Below, piece by piece: positions 44,876-55,896 of a stretch of DNA of 64,000 nt. The notes beneath the pieces are model-generated. The model made no database searches and was not told the DNA's origin. It was given only the letters and a program-made list of their open reading frames with translations. The stretch lies in the NCBI GenBank assembly GCA_016647705.1, contig CM028335.1:9272818-9336817 (forward strand). Direction: 5' to 3'. The first letter of the stretch is position 1. Every line of letters starts with the position of its first letter. This stretch comes from Eucommia ulmoides (Eukaryota > Streptophyta > Magnoliopsida > Garryales > Eucommiaceae). The translations under genes were made by a program, and so were the position numbers.

Positions 44876-46200
44876 TGTTGACCCCAAGGCTGTGAATCCC
44901 TACATGAAATTTCCATAATAACAAAATATTTATAGTTTTGGTATTTAACGTACGTGCTGAGTAGTTGAGAATAGGTTAGCATAAAACAAGAAACACAATA
45001 CCATATAGAGGAATAAAGAAATGTTAAAGAAAAAATAAGAACCAAGACAAAGATGAGGAGTTGCAAAAGTTGTTGAAAATGACCTATTAGGACAGAAAGA
45101 TTAAATAAACTTAGGACAATGTCGCCAACTTGTAGTGGTAGAATAATGTTAAAATGAAATAACATAGAAATCGATCAGCTGACACAGACAATCGGCCAAA
45201 CAATTGGACTAGGGAATAGATTCCCTTTGTTCAATTAACTGGTCAATCCATCAATTAGGGTAAAAATAGATTTCATTTGGCTAATTAAGAATATCGATCG
45301 ACTAATAGGGTATCCAGTCAACCGGTTGTCGTAACTCTGTATATTTTGGGCCAAAAATAAAGTTTGAGATCTAAATGAACATGAAATTGATTCAAACTTG
45401 TTTCAAATGTTAACTAAACTTTTTTTTCTATCAACTTGTTTCATCGGATTCATTCTTAATTAGAGCAATATGATATTAACTAGATTTTATGGCCCCAACA
45501 TTCAAAACTTTAATTACAATCAATTAATACCAAAATCATTCACAATAGGCAGTTTCCTTGATCCATAATAGTTTTTTTAATAACTTTTGAACAAGAGACC
45601 AAGACACATGAAATTAACACACCATATTCTTTCTTTGAGCTTAAAACTTGTGTGCTAAACACTCTTGGTACATCATTGCATGATATAGTTTTTTAAGAAC
45701 ACTACCTTTTAAAAAACATGAGTGATTAAGTTGAGGAATTTGAGTGAATTCATTATGCAAGTCATATACCATCAAAAACCTACATCCTTGGAGATATTAG
45801 AAGTGGCTACAACTAAATTCTTGATCGATCAACATTATTCAAATCCTAAATTCAACCGATGATTTAGTTCCATACTTCCCAACATACTTACTTGCGAATA
45901 TTTGTCTATAAGTGTGGATTATTTGATACTTATGCATAGTTATCTAGAACTTTGTTATCTTGATTGTATCGATTACATCTAGATATTTGTGATTGTATTG
46001 ACATCTTGATAAAACAATTAAGAATTTCATATTGTGCTATATTGTCAAATTTATTTTGTGTTGAAATCAATCACTCTAAAAACTAAAGATATTTTATTTA
46101 AAATCAAAGAGAATTTTTAAAGAATCACGAAATTTGTCATAAGTAGTATGTTGGACATCGGAAGAACTCGCATTATAGGCGAGATTAAGTTACTCTACAA
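44876..46200 (+). repeat. Probable SIRE-type LTR
   Basis: It starts TGTTGACCCCAAGGCTG right after the polypurine tract. At 45178-45335 it has a cluster of GACTAATAGGGTATCCAGTC- and TCAACCGGTT-like motifs, as in the other SIRE LTRs of the window. The right end is not clear. It fades before the duplicated segment begins. 46200-46440 shows nothing recognisable. Confidence 0.4.
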
Positions 46201-46915
46201 GGTCTTAAATATCCTGTGTACCACTCTAGCAACATCTATGTAATAAAACAGAATGTACACAAGCCCCCTAAATGACTCACAACCGTTTTTTTATCTCCCA
46301 CATAAAATGCGGTCCAAATTTATTCTCTAGATTAACATAAATAAAAATATATATTTTTAATTTATTTTAATAAAAAAGTTTAAAATACGACTTAAAAAAA
46401 CACATATTTTTCAAATATTTATTTCCTTAATTTGTTTTATTCCCTTTCTTATTTTCTCTCACTCTCACCCTTACTCTTTTGAACAACTTGTTTCCTCTTT
46501 CCTTATTTTTATATATTTTCTTTATCTCTATCTCTCTCTCTCCCTCCGTATAGTATGTCTCTCTCGCACGGTTGTATTCCTAAAATTTCAACCCTAACCA
46601 CAGACATGTCTCCTCCATCATTATTTACTCTAAACTCCAGTGCTCTCTCTCCCTCTCGCTGTCGAGTTGTCCTCCTCGACAATCATCCTTGCACATCCAT
46701 GCATCCAATGCCGCAGAACCAATCTCTTCTACCATCTTCCTCACAAACCCACATTGTCATTGTTGCATATCTAGCCCCATCCCTATCGTTATCGCAAATA
46801 CTGGACCCTTAGGTACAAACCTCTTACTGTATCCCACATCCTCCATCTTTTTTTTTGCATGGCCACAAACCTCTCTCTGTCCCACATCTCCCATCTCTTT
46901 TTGTGTGACCACAAG

Positions 46916-46948
<33 letters not shown>

Positions 46949-47485
46949 TCACCAACAATCTAATGCATCTTTCTATCTCACATCGCTAACAATCTAATGC
47001 AATTTTGTTAGACCTTTATAGATCTATTTTCTATTCTATGTTTTTATATTTTTGTTTTTAATTTAAGTTTTTTCATATTTTCTATGAGTTGGGTGAGTTA
47101 TGAAGATGTTTTGTTGAAACCAACCTCTCAAAGGCCTCAACTACCTCTACCCTCTACTTCTAATAGGTAATCTTTATTTCTAGTTAATTGAATTTGTTGA
47201 TGTTTATTAACGTTGTATATTCAGTATTGTTCTTGATGATATAATTTTGTCGATTTAATTCTATGTGTATCAGATTCTATTTGCAAATTTGGTTAAGGTT
47301 TAATTAGAATTCTATTGTTTTTCTATTTTAGATTTCAATTTTTATTTAGTTAAGCTTTAAGTTTTGGATTTCAATTATGTTTATGAGTTGGATTAAATTT
47401 AGGGTTTTTAATCTATGAATTTAATTGCAACTAATTCAAAGGGATATAGATTGCTTTGTTACCAAATTTCTATTTTGCTTCCCAG

Positions 47486-47607
47486 AAAACTTCGGATACA
47501 AATATAATCAACAAAAAAAATGGGGAATTGTACCATATTGTTGTTCGTGCAGACTTCACTCCAAAGAATCAGGATGTCTTGAATCTTTGTTCCATGCTTA
47601 CATACAA
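47486..47607 (+). other. Exon-like conserved block of unknown origin
   Basis: A pyrimidine tract and CAG precede an open block ending in CATACAA, followed by GTAAGTAAG, a good splice donor. Its frame reads GIVPYCCSCRLHSKESGCLE and SLFHAYIQ. Copy 1 has the same block (about 6445-6573) with a one-base insertion that breaks the frame. I do not recognise the protein. It may be a relic exon of a host gene carried with the kinase pseudogene. Confidence 0.3.
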
Positions 47608-48002
47608 GTAAGTAAGAAAACATATAAACAAGTGATAATATTATCGGTTTTGTTATTTTTGTTTATCCTTATTAGTAAAACTTAAAGCATTAATTAAAAG
47701 AAGTAAAGTAAATGCAAAAGAAGAGTTCATTGTTTTTTATTTTTGAAACATGGAGCGAAAACAGAAAAGTGGATGTAGAAAAAGAATTATGTACCTGGAA
47801 CAAAACATGATAAGGTTTTTTTTTAAATCAGATTTTTGTTTGTTCCAAGAAAAATGGGAACAAAAACACTTAACAGATGGTACTTTAGATATTGGACTTG
47901 ATATTCTTCGTTTTCTCCTTTTATGTTTTTGATTTTTTTCTTCCGAAAGGAGAACATGATGAACTTTGCACATCCTTTGTTGGATTCGATATTCTTCATT
48001 TC

Positions 48003-48425
48003 TATAGAAATCCAATGGGCCTAACTCACTCTTAAAAGAAGCCTTGAAATATGAGGCTTGCCCAAGGCTTTATATATTGCTCAGGATTCAACATGTCCAT
48101 CACATGCGAGGTGAACTTTTGACAAACCTCTACGAACAGATATCAGGGAAAAAGCCCAACATCGATGTGGGATTCAACACCCCTCTCCCATGCTTGGTGG
48201 ACTTTTTGATAAATCATTATGAACGGATATCGGGGGCCATAATAGATGTGGGATTCAACACTCCTAACATCATCAAAAAAAAAAAAAAAAAAAAGCATGA
48301 CTCTGATACCATATGGAAAACCAATGGTCCTAATTCACTCTCAACGATAACTTGAAACGAGAGGATTACCCTAGACTTTATATATGGCTCAGGATAAGAT
48401 AACACAAATGATGTAGGATTCAACA
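48003..48425 (-). mobile_element. TRIM-like element, copy 2
   Basis: This is the same insertion as 6991-7420, in the same context. The right LTR is about 48312-48425 (minus strand start TGTTGAATCCTAC). The primer site TGGTATCAGAG is at 48301-48311 and the left LTR at about 48003-48085. A poly-A run (48272-48293) is new in this copy, and the left LTR is shortened at its inner end. Confidence 0.75.
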
Positions 48426-48763
48426 GTTTTTCATTTTTGTTTTTCAATTGCTTCTTCCAGAAGGTGAAAGGAATGAACACGAAGTAATATTTTCTCTATT
48501 ATGGATTGTATTTATGTGTCTACTTATTTGTTTTGGCATACTAATCTTTACATTTTATTATCTCTTTCTCTCAACAATCTCAAAGTGATGAAGTTGAAAT
48601 TCGTGCAAAATTAATTAAGCAAAAAAAATCTGTATTTCTTTATATTTTACACTCAATCATTTTTCTTTCTCTCTCAACAATATCTAGTGATAGAGTTGCA
48701 TTTCAAGCAAAATTGATTAAACAAAGAAATCCTTATTTCATTAGGTCAATTACAACATTGATT

Positions 48764-48931
48764 AGCAATATCTCTAGCCAAGTTTCAGTGAGTCTTTCTT
48801 CAAAGTTCAATTTAAGTTCATTTGTGACTACTATTCACCTCCATGGGTATTGTTCTTCAACCCCTTCCTCCGTTACTGCATCTCAATCTAGCCCATATAT
48901 GCCGCAACGAACCTTGGTAAAACTAGGGTGA
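48764..48931 (+). pseudogene. LRR receptor-like kinase pseudogene copy 2, ectodomain end
   Basis: The frame reads VSLSSKFNLSSFVTTIHLHG and YCSSTPS, the C-terminal cap of the LRR ectodomain of IMK2-like kinases (SxKFNSSSFVGNxxLCGYSxSTPC), with the conserved Cys changed to His. A Ser/Pro-rich linker follows. The transmembrane and kinase traces continue at 59480, beyond the inserted SIRE element. Confidence 0.65.
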
Positions 48932-49148
48932 AAATTTAACCTGAGTTATTTTTCTAAGGTTCTTCAAGGTCTTCGATCACTTAGTGTCCATAATCTTTGT
49001 CAGTCTTTTTAGCATCTATTTAGCATTCATTTTAACTTCTTCATGATAAAATCTTCATCGGAACTAATAAACTGAAACACTCAATAAATCAATTAGTTCC
49101 ACAAAAAACATCAACATTTAATTAGTCATCAAAATCTTATAATCAACA
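48930..49148 (-). repeat. 3' LTR of the SIRE-like element, truncated
   Basis: About 219 bp are left, beginning on the minus strand TGTTGATTATAAGATTTTGA after an A-rich tract (49149-49175). They align with the start of the 5' LTR (complement of 59471-59245), e.g. GATCGAAGACCTTGAAGAAC. The remaining 2 kb are missing. Confidence 0.85.
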
Positions 49149-49390
49149 ATTTTTTTATTTTTTTTATTTTTTTATGATGACAATTAACTTTAATATTTTT
49201 GTCAAAATAACATATAACCACATTTCCCTTAAATCCTAGGACGGGCTTTTTTTTTTAACTCATTAAAGCATAATTATGAAGAATTATTTTAAAATAATTA
49301 AATAATATTCAACAAAGGACAAAATATAATCAATACAAACTCTTCCTGAATTGATGCAATGCTTAGGCAAACAAACCCAAACATTAGCTT

Positions 49391-49904
49391 AACTCATTTA
49401 AAGCACAACTTATGGTTTCCCCCTTTAGATATTCAATCAAAACTTCAATAAATTCTCTCCATTTGTCATCTCAAAAAGTGGGGAAGGGGGGACTATAAAT
49501 AGACTCAACTACTCTTGGCAAACATCATTATGCCTAAACATACCCAAATCGCAAATAATTTTCACAAACTAATCTTCTGCTAATGGTTTGGTAATGATAT
49601 CAGCAAGCTGGTTGGAGGTATCAATATACTCAATAACAATGTCCCGTAACTCATTTAAAGTACAACTTATGATTTTCCCCTTTAGATATTCAATCAAAAC
49701 ATCAATAAATTATCCCCCTCTATCATCTCAAAAAGTGGAAAAAGGGAACCATAAATAGACTCAACTACTCTAGGTAAACATCATTATACCTAGTTATACC
49801 CAAACTGCGAATAATTTTCACAAATTAATCTTTCGCTAATGATTTGGTAAAGATATCAGCAAGCTGGTCGAAGGTATTGATATACTCAATAACAATGTCC
49901 ATTT
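49391..49904. repeat. 257-bp tandem duplication over the RNase H end
   Basis: Two copies (49391-49647, 49648-49904) begin AACTCATTTAAAG. Each contains the minus-strand coding trace IEYI(D/N)T..QLADI(I/F)TK of the copia RNase H tail, plus TATAAATAGACTCAACTACTC. The end of pol has thus been copied in tandem. Confidence 0.85.
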
Positions 49905-51420
49905 GCTAAATGTGATCATGAATAAAGTGATGTCTAATCTTTATGTTCTTAGTTTGTGAGTGCTATGTAGGATTCTTACTTAGACAAATAGCGTTTTTAT
50001 TATCACTATAAATCGGGACCTCTTTCATACATATTCCAAAATCATTCAATTTTTGCTTAATATATAAAATTTGAGCGCGACAGTTACCAGTTGCAATATA
50101 CTCAACTTCAGTAGTGGATAAGGCTATCAAATTCTGTTTCTTGCTTGACCAAGAAACTAAGGCATGTCCTAACAAATGAATGACCCACTTGTGTTTTTTT
50201 CTCTACTTTGCAACCTGCAAAATCAGCATCAGAGTAACTTACTAATTTAAAATCTCTCCTTAGGATACCATAATTCGAGGTCAGTCATCCCTTTTAAATA
50301 ACGAAAAATTTGCTTAACCGTAGTCAAGTGCAATTCTTTAGGACAAGACTGAAATCTAGCACATAAACAAACGCTATACATAATGTTAGGTCTACTAGCA
50401 ATTAAGTACAATAAGCTATCAATCATACCTCGACACATTTTTTCAATAATGTTTTTACCCATATCATCTTTGTCTATCTTTGTAATTGTTGCCATAGGAG
50501 TTTTGTACTCTTTACCTCCATCCAAGTCATATTTCTTTAAAAAGCTCCTTGGTGTATTTAGCTTGATTTATGAAGATCTTTTATTTGGTTTGCTTAATTC
50601 GCAAACTAAGAAAGAAATTCAGCTCTTCCATCATTCTCATCTCAAATTCGACCTACATTATCTTGGAAAACTCTTCGCAAAGATCCTTATTAGTAGATCC
50701 AAAAATAATAGTATCAACATGAACTTGTACTAGTAGGATATCGGAATCAGTTTGCTTAACAAATAGTGTTATATCATAAATACCCCTTCGAAAATCATTT
50801 TCGATCAAATATCGGCTAAGTCTCTCATACCAAGTTCTAGGAGCTTGTTTGAGCCCATACAAATCCTTACGAAGTTTAAATACGTGATCAGGAAATTTAT
50901 CACTTTCAAATCTCAGGGGTTGTTTCACATAAACTTCTTCCGCTAGAAAGTCATTTAGAAATACACTCATAACATCTATTTGATATAGCTTAAAATTACG
51001 TGAGCATGCAAAAGTAAGTAGCATTCTAATAGCTTCTAATTTAGCCACAAGAGCATAGGTTTCATTATAATCAATACATTCTTCTTGATTATAGTCATGT
51101 GCTACTAATCTTGCTTTGTTTCTAATTACCATACCAGATTCATCTTTTTTATTTCAAAAAACCCATTTAGTACCAATAACTAAATGAAAATCCGGTCTAG
51201 GAACTAGATACCACACTTTACTCTGCTCAAATTGAACTAACTTATCTTGCATTGCAAAAATCCAAGATTCATCAGTTAACGCCTCATTCACATATTTAGG
51301 CTCAATTTGAGATTAGAAAACAATATTTATTATATCTCTAAGGGAGGAACGAGTACTTACACTTCTTTTGAAAGTACCGATGATATTTTTTACCGAATGT
51401 CCCAGTACTGTCTTTATAAC
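49860..51420 (-). pseudogene. SIRE-like reverse transcriptase and RNase H
   Basis: From 51300 the frame reads KYVNEALTDESWIFAMQDKL, then PDFHLVIGTKWVF and a TGA stop. Then KARLVAHDYNQEECIDYNET, YQIDVMSVFLNDFLAEEVYV and [20 protein letters not shown] follow. The active site reads VHVDTIIFGS, where SIRE enzymes have YVDDIIFGS, so two key positions are changed. A further break near 50650 is followed by SRPNIMYSVCLCARFQSCPK. RNase H shows HALVSWSSKKQNLIALSTTE, VEYIA and YSDNKNAICLSKNPT (50175-49963). It is the best preserved coding stretch of the window, but dead. Confidence 0.85.
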
Positions 51421-52410
51421 TCATGGTAATGTCAAACCCTTTTCCTTAGCTTCCTCCTCTTTTTGAGAATCCTTAGTCACATCATTACCTTGGTTTTGGT
51501 TATTTGAAATACCTCCATCATCATCATCCAAAACCTTTCTTGACAAAAACGGGTCAGCTTCCTCAAATGCAACATGCATAAACTTCTCAACTGCTAACAT
51601 ACGTTTATTATAAACTCTATAAGCCTTATTGTTAGTAGCATATCCAAGGAAAATCTCACAATCAGATTTAGCATCAAATTTACCTAAATTATCCATGTCA
51701 TTCAAAATGAAGCATTTACACCCAAATACTTTAAAATATGAAATATTAGGAGTTTTACCATTCCAGATTTTATATAGGGTTTTGTTAGACCCTCTATGGA
51801 TCTATACCCGATTCACCACGTGGCATGTTGTACTTATTGTTTTGGTCCAGAAGTAGGTTGGTAAATGATTTTCATTAAGCATCCTTCTGGCCATTTCTTG
51901 AAGCGTCATGTTCTTCCTTTCTACTACACCATTTTGTTGTAGTGATCTTGGTGTAAAGAAGTTATGAACATAACCATGCCCATCACAGTAACTAACAACA
52001 TCATTACTTTTAAAATATTTTTCCCTGTCACTATGAATGTTAATATTATAACATTGCTTTTCATTTTGAACATGTTTACAAAACTTAAAAAACATAAAAG
52101 CAACTCCAGTCTTATTAGCAAGGAAAAATACCCAAGTAAGTCGAGAATAATCATCAACTATTACAAAAACATAAAACTTACCACCAAGACTGGCAATGGA
52201 GTTTGGACCAAATAAATTAAAATGCAATATTTCAAGGCATCTAGATATGGATGTGTGCATCTTTTTCTTAAATGATGATCTAGACTGCTTGCCTAATTGA
52301 CATGCATCACAGACTTTATCTTTCACAAATTTCAAATCAGATAGGCCACGTATGAGACTCTTCTTAGACAAATTAGAAATCAACTCCATACTAGCATGCC
52401 CAAGCTTCAT
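51421..52410 (-). pseudogene. SIRE-like integrase
   Basis: The zinc-binding part reads MKLGHASMELISNLSKKSLI and VCDACQLGKQSRSSF (the first His lies just before the frame start). In LHFNLFGPNSIASLGGKFYV the first catalytic Asp (HxDLFGP) is Asn. The second Asp is kept in NIHSDREKYF and the Glu in LQQNGVVERKN. The frame is open for 202 codons to VVNRV. The C-terminal domain continues in 51705-51421 (FDAKSDCEIFLGYATNNKAY, then DDDDGG and an acidic linker). Confidence 0.85.
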
Positions 52411-52434
52411 ATGCCATAACCAACTATTCTCAGA

Positions 52435-52810
52435 TTAAGCATTCAAGCATGATAAATTTTGAGAAGTAAAATCATCAAATGAGTAAGTATAGACATTCTT
52501 AATACGTGATACAACTAACAGGATACTATTATCATGTCCATTCTTAATAATGCATTTATCATTATCAAATACGACATTATAACCCTTGTCACATAGTTGA
52601 CTAACACTAAGAAAATTATGTTTAAGACCATCAACTAGTAACACAACTTTAATAATAGTAGTACCATTACCGATATTACTTATACCGATAATTTTACCAT
52701 TTGCGTTGTCTCCAAAAGTCACATGACCTCCATCTTTACGTGTCAAATATATGAATTTTGTTTTATCTCTTGTCATGTGTCGAGAACAACCATTGTCCAA
52801 GAACTATTTG
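52435..52810 (-). pseudogene. SIRE-like aspartic protease
   Basis: The frame reads MDNGCSRHMTRDKTKFIYLT, where family members have LDSGCSRHMTG. The catalytic Asp is present but Ser is Asn. GGHVTFGDNANGKIIGISNI and LVDGLKHNFLSVSQLCDKGY follow, as in SIRE proteases. An in-frame stop lies between this domain and the integrase. Confidence 0.85.
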
Positions 52811-52880
52811 TCCTTGTTTATTGTTGCTTTTAGAATAACTTGAAAAAAGAACCTTAAATAGTTCCTAAGTGGTACCCAAT

Positions 52881-54410
52881 CTAAGTAGGTCCGATCTTGT
52901 TAGTCGGGATAATTTTAGTTCTTTTTGGAACCCAAACTTGTCTACAGTTAGATATTTTAGTAAAACATCTACAAATAGTATGCCCCACAACATTACATTT
53001 AAAACATCTAACAAGACCTCTGATTTCATAAAAGAATATATTAAAACGTTTCTGCTTAAGATGTTTCTGAAACCCAATAATGGGTTTATCAAAAATACCA
53101 CGTGAACTTCCCAAAAGCATTTTCAAGTTACTCTCACCACCGATGAATTTGAGAACAATTGAATATAAATCCGACATTTTGGATTTCAATTTATTGTTTT
53201 CAGATTCATAGTCCATTACTTGCTTGTTTAATGTGCTAATTGTATTTTGGAGGGCATTTATTTTAGAATACTGGTTTTTATAATCATGCATAAGTTCTTG
53301 ATAAACATCAAACAATTCATCAAAATCTAAAGGACAAGAACTTCAACATTTTGTTACCCCACCACCAGTGGCCATCAATGCAAACATGGATGTTTTTTCA
53401 CTTTCTGATTTTTTCGAGTTACTTAATTCGGTATCATCCCAAGTAGCTTTCATTTACTTATTCTTGCTCTTCTTTCCTTTCCTCTTCTCTTTTCTTTTCT
53501 TCTCATTTTCTTTATCTTTTTTCAGTTTGGGATAATCGATTTGAAAGTGACCGATCTTGTGACAGTTATAGCATTCCACATTGTTCATGTTGAAGTTTCT
53601 TCTCCCACGAAATGTACGGCGGATCATTCTTCTAAAATTCTTCATGAGAAGCGTCACGTCTTTTTCTTCTCACTGTCAAGACTTACATCATTACTATCAT
53701 CATCTTCCTTAGTTTTCTGACCCTTTAGCACCAAGGAGTTCTTTTTACTATTTCTAGTATTATCCTTATATCCTCAAATTGCCATTTCATGCGTCATCAC
53801 GTTGTCGATGAGGTCATCAATCTCGTATTTGGCAAGGTCCTTAGCTTCCTCAATTACAGTTACCTTCGGCTCCCATATCTTTTATTAAAGATCTTAAGAT
53901 CGTTCGAACTTTGTCCTCCGTGGAGTACGACTTTCCAAGTTGGCTCAAGTGATTGCAAACATTATTGAATCGAATATACATCTCTTGAACCAATCAAGTA
54001 TACATCTCTTCAACCAATTCAAATTGCTTGATAAGAATATTGATTTTCAATTGCCTCACTTGACTTGTCCCTTCGTGAGTAACCTGTAGCTTGTCCAACA
54101 TTTTCTTTACAGATTTATAGCATGAAACTCTCGAGCATTCATTAGCACCTAAAGAACAAAATAAAATATTGATATCTTGAAAGTTTATAGAAAGTTTCTG
54201 CTTATCGAAAGCAGTTAATTGCTCTTTCTTCTTCTCAACTCCATTTTCCATAGGAATAAACAGACCATCCTCAATTGCTAGCCATACGTCATAATTCGTG
54301 GCCTGAAGGAAAACAATCATTCTGTATTTCCAGAATGTATAGTTTTCACCTGGAAATAAAGGTGGTCGATGCATAGACTGCCCCTCAGCTAGTGTGCCCA
54401 TTGTGTGCAT
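52881..54410 (-). pseudogene. SIRE-like gag, broken
   Basis: ATG 54410 opens MHTMGTLAEGQSMHRPPLFP, then GENYTFWKYRMIVFLQATNY and DVWLAIEDG, the typical gag start. The first zinc knuckle (CYNCHKIGHFQIDY, near 53560) has Tyr in place of the last Cys. A Lys-rich tail follows. A coiled-coil-like stretch (53315-53150, with INALQNTISTLNKQVMDYES) precedes a second, intact CCHC knuckle CFKCNVVGHTICRC (near 53000) and RQVWVPKRT. Frameshifts occur near 53990, 53700 and 53320. In a live element this protein forms the particle and packages RNA. Confidence 0.85.
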
Positions 54411-54449
54411 CGTGTGATCTTTGTTAGCTTAGTGTGTCAAGTTAAATCA

Positions 54450-54462
54450 GCTCTGATGCCAA
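54450..54462 (-). promoter_or_regulatory. Primer binding site of the SIRE-like element
   Basis: TTGGCATCAGAGC on the minus strand, four bases from the LTR end, is one change from TTGGTATCAGAGC (initiator tRNA-Met type). Confidence 0.8.
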
Positions 54463-55896
54463 TTATTGGCCTAGTGAGCTACCCAAAAGGGAGGGTGAAT
54501 TGAGTAGAGAAACAAATTAATCCAAATAAAAATACTTCAAAAATCAAATAATTAATTTTAGCATAAATTAATTATTATCTTTATAGTAGCGGAAAAATAT
54601 TATTAACTAGGTGCACACCAAATAACACAAATATAAATAAATTAAAGAATGCAGCACACTAGAAATTTATATTGGTTCACCAAGTTATTTTTGTCTAACT
54701 CAGTCCCCCTAACTCCGCAGAGAGTCTCACCCACTAATCACTATGATTCCTTTAACCAGGTAGGAACGTAACCCTTACAAAATGATTCTTTTCGCAGGCT
54801 CATAATCAACCTTTACATTTCCTTTTCACAAGCTCAGGAATAACCTTATCTTTTTCACAAGTTTAAGATTAACCTAATTCTTTTATACTTCGGTTAAGAA
54901 TCAAACCTCACACAAAAAAATTCTCCAAGTATCTTTTTACCCGGTAAGGATTAAACCATTACAAATTCACTCAAAACAAATTCTATTAAGGAAGAATTAA
55001 TACATAATCTTTTTATATTCTAGGCAAAGATCAAAATATCAATCTCTTTACTGGAAGAGATTGAAACTAGCTACCTTTGATTAGACACTCCTAATTGTAT
55101 CTAATCCGACACTCAACTCACCAATTACAAAATTAATTAATGATTTTTCCACTCGGAGCTTCTACCACCCCAAATAAATTTGAACTCAATTAATATCCCG
55201 ATACTAGTGATAGAAATAAAGTGAGAAATTCAAAATCTAATTTTAATAAAACGAATAGCAAACAATTTTAGCACGTAATCAGATTTTAACAAGAAATTAT
55301 TTCAAAATAATTTTCAATTAAAGAATTCCGGAAAACGATTTCAAATATCAAAATTCCAAGAAATAAATAATGATATCAACCAACAAATAATAGCAAAGAT
55401 TTGAAATAATCTCACCAGGAATCCACTGAATAAATAATGATTAGCAATGAAACTTCAAGTCGTGACAACAACAATAATTTCCTAAGAATGATTCTCGAGA
55501 AAAAAATCTCACAAAACTTCTTTGACTAAACACTCTTAGAAATCTCTTTAAAACTAATTGATTTGAATTCTTGGGGTATCTCAAAAATAAAAAACAAAGG
55601 TCTATTTATAGGAAAATTGAGTAAGCCCTCTAACGCCTAGTTCGCATATATCATGACAAGTAATTACTCCAATAGACCCCTTATATCATTATGACTCAAT
55701 CCTGGTATAATTCACTGTGATATATCTTTTAAAATATTCAATTTAGTCTATCAAACAATTTCTCAATCTCAATTAGATAAGATGGAAAGAATTATACTAA
55801 TCAAATTGAGAAATCTCCAAAATACTTGAACTATACCTATAGGAATATCAAAATATCAACAATATATCTTAAAATCCATCAGATCCCTAAGACATC

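Larger units (their letters stand above)
46440..48929 (+). repeat. Duplicated segment, copy 2, left half
   Basis: From about 46780 it matches 5816-7940. Landmarks are GCCACAAACCTCT, CACCAACAATCTAATGCA, CCAACCTCTCAAAGGCCTCAAC, the exon-like block, the TRIM and the receptor-kinase pseudogene. 46440-46780 is CT-rich and has no partner in copy 1, because the gypsy fragment there ends at 5815. The match stops at 48929, where the SIRE element begins, and resumes at 59472. Confidence 0.85.

Noticed and set aside
47425-47685. Cys-rich frame as a CXC/tesmin-type DNA-binding domain
   Set aside because: Cys spacing does not fit the CXC pattern, and the matching region in copy 1 is frameshifted.
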